Source: Gemmatimonadota bacterium (GTDB taxonomy: Bacteria; Gemmatimonadota; Gemmatimonadetes; Gemmatimonadales; Gemmatimonadaceae). Taken from it: a DNA stretch of 35,293 bases. This document shows, in pieces, positions 10,252 through 17,848 of this stretch. The stretch covers positions 80,138 through 115,430 of the forward strand of contig JAJTFH010000003.1 in NCBI GenBank assembly GCA_021298395.1. Direction: 5' to 3'. The notes under the pieces are model-generated. The model was not told where the DNA came from and did not search any database. It saw only the letters and a list, made by a program, of their open reading frames with translations. How positions within the stretch are numbered: the stretch's first letter is position 1; each line of letters opens with the position of its first letter. The position numbers and the translations under genes are program-made.

Positions 10252-11004
10252 ATGATCGGTCGAGCGATGCGGAGGGCCCTGCTGTGCCTCGCGCTCGCGT
10301 CGACGGCGAGTCTCGCCCAATCGGTCGATCCCCCATTCGCGGTCCATCTGGGCCGCGCACGCTCGAGCCTCCTGCTCTCGAACCCGTCGCTCCAGGCCCT
10401 CGCCTTCGTCATCGAGCCGGTCTCCTTCGACATCGCGAGCTGCGGGGACCTCGGGCTCGCCCCACTCGACACCGCCCGCATCCGACTCTCCCTCTCGTCC
10501 ATGAGCGGGCGGATCCCCGCCAAGCAGACGCGTCGGATCTTCTATGATGCGCGAGCCGACTCCCTCCCGGCCTGGTTCGCGCTCAAGATCGCCTTCGGTC
10601 CAGCGCGTCGTGACGCGGGGATCTCGATGCGCCTCGAGCTCACGCACTTCGTCTATCTCATGCAGGAGGCGCCCGTCCTCCCGCATGAGATCGACGCCAC
10701 CGAGGCCCTCTACGATCCGGTGCGCCGTCGCGTCTCCATCGGCGTGACCAACCAGAGTGACAAGTTGACCCGTCTGCACTCGGTGGGACTCGTGAACGTG
10801 GCCGACGAGGAGACCGCCGTGGAGGCCTGTCCCCTCCTCCCGAGGCATGCTCGGGAGTTCGACTTTCCGTGGTCGGAGGCGGCGCCACCCCGGACGGTCC
10901 GGTTGCACTTCCCAGGCTTCATGATCGAACGGCCCGTCCGGATCCGACCCGCGGGGCAGGACGCAGGCATCGTCCGTCGCGATTCGCTCCACTCGTCCCC
11001 CTGA
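10252..11004 (+). CDS. PapD-like periplasmic chaperone (candidate)
   Basis: 250 residues from ATG 10252, seven bases after the subunit gene; ATG 10267 is an alternative start closer to the hydrophobic core. The signal peptide runs about 6-24, ending near SLAQS. The body fits the two-domain fimbrial chaperone plan: 'SSLLLSNPSLQALAFVIEP' as the first-domain B strand, 'RIPAKQTRRIFYDARADSLPAW' in the position of the conserved Pro-Gly-x-x-x-x-hydrophobic-Arg segment, 'MRLELTHFVYLM' as a long edge strand, and 'RRVSIGVTNQSDKLTRLH' opening the second domain. Length matches the usual 230-250. In that family the chaperone donates a strand to each subunit and delivers it to the outer-membrane usher. Similarity is at the pattern level, so a profile search is needed for proof. 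Confidence 0.5.
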   Translation: MIGRAMRRALLCLALASTASLAQSVDPPFAVHLGRARSSLLLSNPSLQALAFVIEPVSFDIASCGDLGLAPLDTARIRLSLSSMSGRIPAKQTRRIFYDARADSLPAWFALKIAFGPARRDAGISMRLELTHFVYLMQEAPVLPHEIDATEALYDPVRRRVSIGVTNQSDKLTRLHSVGLVNVADEETAVEACPLLPRHAREFDFPWSEAAPPRTVRLHFPGFMIERPVRIRPAGQDAGIVRRDSLHSSP

Positions 11005-12644
11005 TGCGCGGCGCGTGGGTCGCGACGCGTCGCGTCGGCGCTCTCCTCGCGCTCCTTGCGGTCGCCTCGTCTGCCCAGGTGGTCGAGCTGCAGGGCGGGG
11101 GCTCCTCGCTCTTCGATGCCTACGGCGTCTCGGCCAACGTCTGGGGTCGGAGCTATGACGGATGGGTCGGGATCGGGTACCAGGATGGATGGCGTGTCGG
11201 TGGGCGCCTCCGACGCGCCATCCGCGGCGACACGATCCGTGCCGGCAACGATGCGCTCACCTTGCGGGCACCCACCGATCTCTTCGGTGGCGGTACCAAC
11301 GTCCTGGTCCAGGGCGCGTCGGTCATCCGCCATCGAGGCCCCACGCGCGCCCTCCTCTTCGCCGGCGCGAGCGCGACCGGGATCGGCGGCTCCTTCGCGC
11401 AGGCGCAGCGCGCCGAGCGCCCCCTCGGGGCCCTCTTCGTCGATCGCACCCTCACGCCGCAGCTGCGCGGCTCCGTGCAGGCGATCCTCGCCCGGCGGCA
11501 GAGCTTCCGTGCGGGGTTGGCCTGGACCGACTCGGCGGGGATCGAAGCCGCGGGGATGCTCGGCACCGGGGCGAATCGCCCATTCGCGAGCGCGAGTCTC
11601 CTCATGGATCGCGATCGCTGGACCCTCCGCGCCCAGTATGTGGGGGCGGCAACGGGATTTCGGCCGGCGGATCTCCCCGTCCCGCCCCAATCGCGACCCG
11701 ATGGGCTCAACGTGCAGCTCACCCTCCGGCCGATCGAATCGCTGACGCTCACCCTCGCACGACAGGGCTTCGCACAGGATTCGATCATCGGACGGTGGCG
11801 CTCCCGCGCCATCGGGACCTCCGCCAGTGCGGCGCTCGTGCGCGGACGGTCCCAACTCTCGGCGGGGGCGAACCGCTCCGACTTCGGGGATCAGCGCACC
11901 CAGAGCGCCTTCCTCGCCGCTGGCCATGCCATCGGTGACGCCTTCGCCGCGAATCTCTATGTGCTGCATGCGAGACCCGTCGATCTCCCGGCGACCACCA
12001 CGCCCGCGTTGGTGCTGCAGGAGCGACTCTCGGAGCGCTATGCCTTGACCCAACTCTTCTCCTGGAGCGCCGGCCGGCTCAGCACCTCCCTCGGCGGCAC
12101 CTATCGCGGGGAGACCATGGACCTCGGGGTGGGCTATGGGTTCGTGCATGCCCCCCTCGATCCCGCGCAGCCCTTCCAGCGGACCCTGAACCTCTCCATC
12201 CGGCTCCAGCTCGGGAACTACCGCGCGGCGGTCGCGACGACGCTCACGCCCTCCGGCGCCGTGGTGTACGACGCCTCGGCGGCGACCTTCCTCTATCTGG
12301 GGGGGGAGAATGGGCTGTTCGCGACCCCGATCGCCGCCCCGCTCACGCGCTATGTGGTGCAGGGGATCGTGCGCGATGACCGCGGGGCCCCCCTCTCCGG
12401 TGCCGCGCTCCTGATCGGGGGGGAGCTGGTCTTCTCCGATAGCCGGGGGCGGTTCTTCGCCCGCTTCCGCTCCACACGGCAGGTGCGGATCACGGTGTTG
12501 CTCGAGGAGTTCCTCGTGTCGGGGCGCTTCCGGGTAGAGCTGGTGCCGGCGATCGTGCGGCCGCAGCTCGAGGGGCAGGCGAGCGAGCTCACCGTCGTGG
12601 TGCGCCGCGAGGACCGGAACGACGAAGGCGCCGCCACCCGGTAG
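11004..12644 (+). CDS. Outer-membrane beta-barrel with C-terminal beta-sandwich, usher-like (candidate)
   Basis: 546 residues from ATG 11004, which overlaps the chaperone stop (TGATG) and is followed by a signal peptide ending near SSAQ; the frame is open upstream but coupling and the signal fix this start. From about residue 30 to 450 there are many short amphipathic strands with alternating aromatic/hydrophobic and polar residues and Gly/Ser/Asp turns, as in an outer-membrane barrel. From about 453 ('YVVQGIVRDDRGAPLSGAAL') a separate domain resembles carboxypeptidase-regulatory/usher C-terminal beta domains, with the G-x-x-D-x-x-G-x-PL-x-GA and 'SDSRGRFFARF' pattern. True ushers are 750-870 residues, so this would be a short, divergent form. 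An unrelated porin or autotransport barrel is the alternative. The stop codon lies in the loop of a hairpin shared with rpsT. Confidence 0.55.
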   Translation: MRGAWVATRRVGALLALLAVASSAQVVELQGGGSSLFDAYGVSANVWGRSYDGWVGIGYQDGWRVGGRLRRAIRGDTIRAGNDALTLRAPTDLFGGGTNVLVQGASVIRHRGPTRALLFAGASATGIGGSFAQAQRAERPLGALFVDRTLTPQLRGSVQAILARRQSFRAGLAWTDSAGIEAAGMLGTGANRPFASASLLMDRDRWTLRAQYVGAATGFRPADLPVPPQSRPDGLNVQLTLRPIESLTLTLARQGFAQDSIIGRWRSRAIGTSASAALVRGRSQLSAGANRSDFGDQRTQSAFLAAGHAIGDAFAANLYVLHARPVDLPATTTPALVLQERLSERYALTQLFSWSAGRLSTSLGGTYRGETMDLGVGYGFVHAPLDPAQPFQRTLNLSIRLQLGNYRAAVATTLTPSGAVVYDASAATFLYLGGENGLFATPIAAPLTRYVVQGIVRDDRGAPLSGAALLIGGELVFSDSRGRFFARFRSTRQVRITVLLEEFLVSGRFRVELVPAIVRPQLEGQASELTVVVRREDRNDEGAATR

Positions 12645-12657
12645 GGCAGCGGCGCCT
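12626..12657. terminator. Shared hairpin between the convergent barrel gene and rpsT
   Basis: Perfect inverted repeat AGGCGCCGC 12626-12634 and GCGGCGCCT 12649-12657. The 14-base loop holds a further CCC/GGG pairing and the TAG stop of the barrel gene. It lies 20 bases beyond the rpsT stop. No T-run is seen on either side; termination in both directions is inferred from its place. Confidence 0.6.
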
Positions 12658-12676
12658 CAGGCACGGGGGAGCCGAC

Positions 12677-12910
12677 TTACTTGGCTTTCGCGATCGACGA
12701 CTTCTGGCGCGCGGCGTTGTTGCGGTGGACGAGCCCCTTCCGCGCGGCGCGGTCGAGGAGCTGCGTCGCCTTGCGCTTCGCCGCCGGGGTCGCGGCTGGG
12801 TCCTTCGCCAGCTTCAGGGCGGTCCGCAGCGCGGCCCGCTGCGACCGGTTGCGTGCGGTCGCCGCCTTGGTCTTGCGCATGTTCTTCTTCGCGGACGCGA
12901 TTCTCGGCAC
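12677..12910 (-). CDS. rpsT: Small ribosomal subunit protein bS20
   Basis: 77 residues starting with GTG at 12910 ('PRIASAKKNMRK'), preceded by GGAG at suitable spacing. The frame is open 24 codons further, but that segment is unlike S20 and lies in the leader. The protein is very rich in Lys, Arg and Ala and matches the S20 pattern: SAKK near the start, 'RNRSQRAALRTALK' and 'AARKGLVHRNNAARQKS' at the end. S20 binds 16S rRNA early in 30S assembly. It is a little shorter than the usual 86 or so. A promoter with TTGACG and TAGGCT lies upstream, leaving a leader of about 50 bases, where S20 in other bacteria regulates its own translation. Confidence 0.93.
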   Translation of the reverse strand: MPRIASAKKNMRKTKAATARNRSQRAALRTALKLAKDPAATPAAKRKATQLLDRAARKGLVHRNNAARQKSSIAKAK

Positions 12911-12966
12911 GGACGTTCTCTCCAAAGGGAAGTTCGCGGCACCGACCTTCGGCGCCGTAGCCCTGA

Positions 12967-12995
12967 AGCCTATGCTCGGCAAGGGGTTACGTCAA
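12967..12995 (-). promoter_or_regulatory. Promoter of rpsT
   Basis: On the minus strand, -35 TTGACG (12995-12990), a 17-base spacer, and -10 TAGGCT (12972-12967). It stands back to back with the scpA promoter, the two -35 boxes 14 bases apart. Confidence 0.7.
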
Positions 12996-13009
12996 GGCCG
13001 CGGAGCGCT

Positions 13010-13038
13010 TTGACTCTGCTGCGGGAGGGGTCTACCTT
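13010..13038 (+). promoter_or_regulatory. Promoter of scpA, giving a probable leaderless transcript
   Basis: -35 TTGACT 13010-13015, a 17-base spacer, and -10 TACCTT 13033-13038. The GTG start of scpA is at 13045, where the transcript itself is expected to begin. No Shine-Dalgarno sequence could fit. Confidence 0.6.
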
Positions 13039-13044
13039 CCCGCG

Positions 13045-13779
13045 GTGACCGCACCTGCGCTGGCGCCCCTCGAGGGCGCGTTCGTCGTCGACATCGAGGG
13101 GTTCAACGGCCCGCTCGACCTCCTCCTCTCGCTGATCCGCGACGAGCAGCTCGACGTCTACGATATCCCGGTCGCCCGCGTCTGTCAGCAGTTCGTCGAC
13201 CGCATGCACGCGCTCAAGTTGAACGAGGCCGCCGAGTATCTGGAGATGGCGGCGCGGCTCATCCGCATCAAGGCGCAGATGCTCCTCCCGCGGAAGGAGG
13301 GCGATGACGGGTGGGAGGATCCGCGCGCGGAGCTCGTACGGCGTCTCCTCGAGTATCAGCAGATGCGCGAGGTGGTCGATGTGCTCGAGCGACTCGGCGA
13401 CGATCGACGCAACCGTTTCGGGCGGACCTTCCTGCAACAGGCCGCGGCGCCGCCACCGGCCCCCCTCGCCCTCTCCCTCGCTGACCTCCTCATCGCGGTC
13501 GATCGGGTGCTCCGGACGGCTAACCGCCCGATGGTGCACGAGGTGGTGCCGCGCGCGATCGATGTGGATGGCGCGATCGGGGTGGTGCGTGCGGTGCTCG
13601 CGCTGCGTGAACAGGCGCGCTGGCGCGATGTGGTGCGCGCCGACGCCGAACCGTGGGAGGTCCTCTCGGGCCTCCTCGCCCTCCTTGAGCTCGCGAAACG
13701 GAGCGAGCTCTCCCTGACCCAACTCCGGCCATTCGCCGACGTGGAGATCCGCCGTGAACTCGCTGGCCAAGCTGCTTGA
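13045..13779 (+). CDS. scpA: Segregation and condensation protein A
   Basis: 244 residues from GTG 13045. The N-terminal kleisin motif 'FNGPLDLLLSLIRDEQLDVYDI' region (residues about 17-38) is the ScpA signature, followed by 'YLEMAARLIRIKAQMLLPR' near 72-90. The C-terminal winged-helix part ends at 'DVEIRRELAG'. ScpA is the kleisin that bridges the two heads of an SMC dimer and, with ScpB, forms the condensin that organises and separates chromosomes. Its 3' end overlaps scpB by 26 bases. It is the first gene of the long run that continues to coaX. The predicted promoter places the start codon at the transcript 5' end. Confidence 0.95.
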   Translation: MTAPALAPLEGAFVVDIEGFNGPLDLLLSLIRDEQLDVYDIPVARVCQQFVDRMHALKLNEAAEYLEMAARLIRIKAQMLLPRKEGDDGWEDPRAELVRRLLEYQQMREVVDVLERLGDDRRNRFGRTFLQQAAAPPPAPLALSLADLLIAVDRVLRTANRPMVHEVVPRAIDVDGAIGVVRAVLALREQARWRDVVRADAEPWEVLSGLLALLELAKRSELSLTQLRPFADVEIRRELAGQAA

Positions 13780-14392
13780 GGCCGCCCTCTTCGCGAGCCC
13801 TCGCCCCATCCCGGGGGAGGAGCTCGCGGCGCTCGACCCGGAATCGTCTCCCGCCGCGGTGCAGGCGGCGCTCGAGGAGCTGCGCGAGCACTACGATGTG
13901 GACGGCCATGGTGTCGCCCTCGTCGCCGTGGGCGATGGGTGGCAGATCCTGACGCGTCCCGAATACACCGAGGCGATCGAGCGCGCGCAGATGGCGGTGC
14001 GGCCGCAGCGGCTCTCCGCCGCGGCGCTCGAGACCCTGGCGATCATCGCGTATCGGCAGCCGATCGGGCGCGCCGAGATCGCGGAGATCCGTGGCGTCGA
14101 TGCCGGCGCGATCATCAAGTCGCTCCATGAGCGTGGATTGATCGATGTGGTCGGGCGCGCCGAGGGGCTGGGGCGTCCGTTGCTGTACGGAACCACGGCG
14201 ATGTTCCTCGAGCAGTTCGGCCTCCGGCATCTCGAGGAGCTCCCGCGCGTTGACGAGCTGGAGATCGCGCTCCGTCGTTCGGGGCTGCCCGCTGGCCACA
14301 CGGCGGTCGAGGTACCGACGACTGAGGCGCCCTCGGGCGAGGCGCCGGACGTCGTCGAACCAGCAGCGGCGGAGCCCGCGCCGACCCCATGA
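13754..14392 (+). CDS. scpB: Segregation and condensation protein B
   Basis: 212 residues from GTG 13754, within the last codons of scpA (26-base overlap). It shows the two winged-helix domains of ScpB: 'LLEAALFASPRPIPGEELAAL' at the N-terminus and 'LSAAALETLAIIAYRQPIGRAEIAEIRGVD' region near 92-120, the strongest family signature, then 'LLYGTTAMFLEQFGL' near 155. ScpB dimers bind ScpA and complete the SMC-ScpAB complex. The last 30 or so residues are a disordered Ala/Pro/Glu tail with no family equivalent. The stop overlaps the rluB start (ATGA). Confidence 0.95.
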   Translation: MNSLAKLLEAALFASPRPIPGEELAALDPESSPAAVQAALEELREHYDVDGHGVALVAVGDGWQILTRPEYTEAIERAQMAVRPQRLSAAALETLAIIAYRQPIGRAEIAEIRGVDAGAIIKSLHERGLIDVVGRAEGLGRPLLYGTTAMFLEQFGLRHLEELPRVDELEIALRRSGLPAGHTAVEVPTTEAPSGEAPDVVEPAAAEPAPTP

Positions 14393-15135
14393 CCGACGAG
14401 GCGATGCGCATCCACCGCGCCCTCGCGCGGGCGGGGGTCGCATCGCGTCGGAAGGCGGAGGAGTTGGTCGCGGCAGGGCGCGTGAAGATCAATGACGTGG
14501 TCGCGAAGACGGGGCAGTCGGTCGATCCCGCGCGCGATGCGATCACCGTCGACGGGCGCCGCATCGTGATGCCCAAGGCGACCACGTGGATCGTCCTGCA
14601 TAAGCCGGCGGGGGTGCTGACCACCGCGCACGACCCCGAGGGGCGTCGCACCGTCTTCGATCTCATCCCGCCGCAACCGGGCCTCACCTATGTCGGACGT
14701 CTCGATTACATGACGGAGGGCGTCCTCCTCCTCACCACCGATGGCGAGGCGGCGCATCGCCTGACGCATCCGAGTGCCGGCGTGGAGCGCACCTATGTGG
14801 CGACGGTGCGCGGGCCGGTGAAGGCCGCGGCGGCCGAGCTCCGCGCCGGGGTCGCGCTCGAGGATGGTCCCGTCCATCCGGAGCAGGTCGAGGTCGCCGA
14901 AGGGGAGCAGAGTCGCACCTGGGAGCTCACGCTCACCATCCGCGAAGGGCGGCATCGCGAGGTGCGGCGGCTCTGCGAGGCGGTGGGGCTCGAGGTGCTG
15001 CGCCTCGTCCGTACCGCCTTCGGTCCGGTGAAGCTCGGCGGGCTCGCCTCGGGCGCGGTGCGCACGCTGACGGCGAAGGAACTGGCGGTGCTCGACGCGA
15101 TCGGGCCGACGGGGGCCACGGGAGCGCGGCGGTGA
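14389..15135 (+). CDS. rluB: RluB/RsuA-family rRNA pseudouridine synthase
   Basis: 248 residues; the ATG overlaps the scpB stop (ATGA). An N-terminal S4 RNA-binding domain (residues about 6-55, 'IHRALARAGVASRRKAEELV') precedes the pseudouridine synthase domain. The catalytic motif 'GRLDYMTEGVLLLT' carries the nucleophilic Asp106; 'REGRHREVRRLCEAVG' is the second family motif. Members of this group modify 23S rRNA (RluB, U2605) or 16S rRNA (RsuA, U516). The scpA-scpB-rluB order is widely conserved and favours RluB. A short Gly/Ala/Arg tail ends the protein, and the stop overlaps mutL. Confidence 0.9.
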   Translation: MTDEAMRIHRALARAGVASRRKAEELVAAGRVKINDVVAKTGQSVDPARDAITVDGRRIVMPKATTWIVLHKPAGVLTTAHDPEGRRTVFDLIPPQPGLTYVGRLDYMTEGVLLLTTDGEAAHRLTHPSAGVERTYVATVRGPVKAAAAELRAGVALEDGPVHPEQVEVAEGEQSRTWELTLTIREGRHREVRRLCEAVGLEVLRLVRTAFGPVKLGGLASGAVRTLTAKELAVLDAIGPTGATGARR

Positions 15136-16916
15136 GCCCGGTGGGAAGCACCGCGCGGGCGCGCGTCGCGATCCTCCCCGCCGATGTCGCCGACCGCATC
15201 GCGGCCGGTGAGGTGGTCGAGCGCCCCGCCTCGGTGGTCAAGGAGCTCGTCGAGAACGCCCTCGATGCCGGGGCGATGGCGATCGACGTGGAGATCCGCG
15301 ATGGCGGACGCGCCCTGATCCGCGTGAGTGATGACGGGCTGGGGATGCCGGAGGAGGACGCCCGCCTCGCGATCGCCCGACATGCCACGAGCAAGATCCG
15401 CGACGCCGAGGATCTCGTCGGCGTCGGGAGCTTCGGCTTTCGCGGCGAGGCGCTCCCCGCGATCGGATCGGTGTCCCATCTGCGGATCGAGACCGCGACC
15501 GAGGATGGGGCCGGCGTCGCCGTGGCGGTCTCCGGCGGCACCCTCGTCGGCGTCACACCCATCGCGCGGCGACGGGGCACCACCGTCTCGGTCGAGGCGC
15601 TCTTCTACAACACGCCGGCGCGTCAGAAGTTCTTGCGCGGCGCGCGCAGCGAGTGGCGCGCGATCGTCGAGCTGATGGGGACGCTGGCGCTCGTTCGCCG
15701 CGACGTGCGCTTTCGTCTGGTCCATGATGGGAAGGAGCAGTGGCAGCTCCCTGCGGCCGCCTCGCTGCGGGCGCGGCTCGGTCCGCTCTGGGGCGGGGAG
15801 GTGGCGGAGCGCCTCGTCGCGGTCGATGACGTGCAGGGGGTGATCCATGTGGCGGGGCTCATCGAGCGCCCCACCGATGTCGGATCGACGAGCCGGCAGG
15901 TGCTCGTCCTCGTGAACGGCCGTGCGGTACGCGATGTGGGAATCGTTCGCGCGGCGGAGGCGGCGTACAAGTCGACGATCCCCGCGGGGACGCGTCCGAG
16001 TCTCGTCCTCGAGGTGACGCTCCCTGGCCGCGAGGTCGATGTGAACGTGCATCCGGCCAAGGCCGAGGTGCGTTTCGTCGATCGCTGGACCGTCGAGCGC
16101 GCGGTGGAACGCGCGGTCCGTCGCGCCCTCGGCACGGAGGAGGCCATCGCCTCGGTCGGCGCGATGCCGCGCCCCGAGATGCCGCAGGCGCTCTTCGGCA
16201 CCCCGCTCCCGGTGGAGGTGTTGCGGCAGGCGGTACCGAGCGCGCCAGCCCCGCTCTTCGAGCCGGAGGCGTCGTCTCCCGATGCGGCGGAGGATGGAGG
16301 CAGGCCGCCGGCGCCGACGGCTGCGCCCGCTGCCGATCCCGACCTGATCGTCCCCCCGCTGATCCAGGTCCATCGCACCTACATCGCCTTCGAGCGGGGC
16401 GATGCCCTGGTGCTCATCGATCAGCACTCGGCGCATGAGCGCGTGCTGTACGAGCGCTTCATGGGGGCGCTGGAGCGCGGGGATGCTCCCGCGCAGCGCC
16501 TGCTCTTTCCGCTGACGCTGCATCTCTCGCCGGCTGAGGCCGAGGCCTTCGAGGGGCATCGCGCGCTCTTCGCGGGGCTCGGCTTCGACGCCGAGGCCTT
16601 CGGCGGGAACAGTGTGCTCGTGCATGCGGTCCCCAACCCGCATCCGCGCTTCGACGCCGAGCGCTGCCTGCGCGAGACCTTGGCCGCGCTCACGGGGGAT
16701 CGCCTCCCGTCGACCATCGCGCGGCACGAGCGTCTCGCGGCGACGGTGGCGTGCAAGGCGGCGGTGAAGGCGGGCGATCTTCTCGCGCCGGAGGAGATGC
16801 GGGCCCTCTTCCTCGCCCTCGCGCGGACGACGCTCCCCGCGCACGATGTGCATGGCCGCGCGACGATCCTGCAGCTCACCTGGGACGAGCTCGATCGGCG
16901 CTTCGGGCGCACCTGA
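15132..16916 (+). CDS. mutL: DNA mismatch repair protein MutL
   Basis: 594 residues from GTG 15132 (GTGA overlap with rluB). The N-terminal GHKL ATPase is complete: 'ELVENALDAGA' (motif I), 'DDGLGM' (II), 'RHATSKI' and 'GFRGEAL' (III), then the transducer domain. A Pro/Ala-rich linker (about 345-405) leads to the C-terminal dimerisation domain. This contains DQHSAHERVLYE from Asp430, a close match to the endonuclease motif DQHA-x2-E-x4-E, so MutL is probably a nicking enzyme as in bacteria without MutH. 'ACKAAVKAGD' is present, but the usual C-P-H-G-R motif reads 'DVHGR' at about 572-576, so one cysteine zinc ligand is replaced by Asp or missing. It nicks the new strand after MutS finds a mismatch. 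Confidence 0.95.
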   Translation: MSPVGSTARARVAILPADVADRIAAGEVVERPASVVKELVENALDAGAMAIDVEIRDGGRALIRVSDDGLGMPEEDARLAIARHATSKIRDAEDLVGVGSFGFRGEALPAIGSVSHLRIETATEDGAGVAVAVSGGTLVGVTPIARRRGTTVSVEALFYNTPARQKFLRGARSEWRAIVELMGTLALVRRDVRFRLVHDGKEQWQLPAAASLRARLGPLWGGEVAERLVAVDDVQGVIHVAGLIERPTDVGSTSRQVLVLVNGRAVRDVGIVRAAEAAYKSTIPAGTRPSLVLEVTLPGREVDVNVHPAKAEVRFVDRWTVERAVERAVRRALGTEEAIASVGAMPRPEMPQALFGTPLPVEVLRQAVPSAPAPLFEPEASSPDAAEDGGRPPAPTAAPAADPDLIVPPLIQVHRTYIAFERGDALVLIDQHSAHERVLYERFMGALERGDAPAQRLLFPLTLHLSPAEAEAFEGHRALFAGLGFDAEAFGGNSVLVHAVPNPHPRFDAERCLRETLAALTGDRLPSTIARHERLAATVACKAAVKAGDLLAPEEMRALFLALARTTLPAHDVHGRATILQLTWDELDRRFGRT

Positions 16917-16927
16917 GTCCGCGCGCG

Positions 16928-17848
16928 ATGCCTCGCTCGATGTTGCACATCATCGCGGGACCGACCGGGGCGGGGAAGTCGGCGATCGCGCTGGCCCTCG
17001 CCGAGCGGCATGGGGCGGTGATCCTCTCCGCCGATTCACGGCAGATCTACCGTGGCTTTGACATCGGGACGGCGAAGCCCACCCGCGAGGAGCGGCGTCG
17101 CGTCCCGCATGAGGGTGTCGACATCGCCGAGCCGACGGATCGGTGGTCCGCGCCGCGATGGGCGGAGGCGGCGCAGGGATGGATCGCGGCGGCACAGGCG
17201 CGTGGCCAGCCGGTCATCGTCTGCGGTGGGACGGGGCTCTGGCTCACGGTGCTCCTCCATCCGCTCGCCTCACAGGCGCCACTCGATCCCGCGCGGCGCG
17301 CCGCGCTCGATGCCGCGCTCGCCGCGCTCGACACCGAGGTCCTGCGTCGCTGGGTGGCCGTCCTCGATCCGCCCCGGGCGACCCTCGGGCGCGTACAACT
17401 CCTCCGTGCCGTCGAGGTCGCGCTTCTCACGGGCACTCGCCTGAGCGACGCCTTCGTTGAACAATCGGCGGCGCCCGCCTATCGCGCGCACTGGCTGATC
17501 GTCGATCCCGGGCCCGCGCTGCACGACCGGCTTGCCGCGCGGATCGACGCGATGTTCGCCGCCGGATGGGCGGCGGAGGTCCGTGCCCTGGTCGCCTCGG
17601 TGCCCGTCGATGCCCCGGCGTGGAACGCCTGTGGTTATCGTGAGGTACGGGAGCTGGTGCAGGGGGAGCGCTCGCACGCCTCGGCCCGCGAGGCGGTGTT
17701 GATCGCCACGCGGCAGTACGCCAAGCGGCAGCGCACCTGGTTCCGGCATCAACTCACCTCTGCCGACGAGGTCACTCGGCTCGACCCGACGGCGGCAGAT
17801 GCAGGCGTGCAGGCGGAACGTTGGTTCAGGCAAGGAGCGTCGTCGTGA
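16928..17848 (+). CDS. miaA: tRNA dimethylallyltransferase MiaA
   Basis: 306 residues from ATG 16928; ATG 16940 is an equally possible start. It adds a dimethylallyl group to A37 of tRNAs reading UNN codons, including the two tRNA-Ser in this window. The P-loop 'GPTGAGKS' is near residue 11, 'SADSRQIYRGFDIGTAKPT' is the substrate/Mg motif near 34-52, and 'VCGGTGLW' near 99. 'NACGYREV' and 'TRQYAKRQRTWFR' near the C-terminus are the usual tRNA-binding signatures. It lies 11 bases after mutL, a neighbour in many bacteria (mutL-miaA), and its stop overlaps bshA (GTGA). Confidence 0.95.
   Translation: MPRSMLHIIAGPTGAGKSAIALALAERHGAVILSADSRQIYRGFDIGTAKPTREERRRVPHEGVDIAEPTDRWSAPRWAEAAQGWIAAAQARGQPVIVCGGTGLWLTVLLHPLASQAPLDPARRAALDAALAALDTEVLRRWVAVLDPPRATLGRVQLLRAVEVALLTGTRLSDAFVEQSAAPAYRAHWLIVDPGPALHDRLAARIDAMFAAGWAAEVRALVASVPVDAPAWNACGYREVRELVQGERSHASAREAVLIATRQYAKRQRTWFRHQLTSADEVTRLDPTAADAGVQAERWFRQGASS

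Noticed and set aside
12911-12982. A longer S20 protein starting at 12982
   Set aside because: The extra 24 residues are unlike S20, overlap the predicted promoter (12967-12995), and a GTG with GGAG at the homologous start exists at 12910.
14793-16853. Long minus-strand open frame opposite rluB and mutL
   Set aside because: Shadow frame from codon bias; Arg/Gly/His-rich with no recognisable motif.
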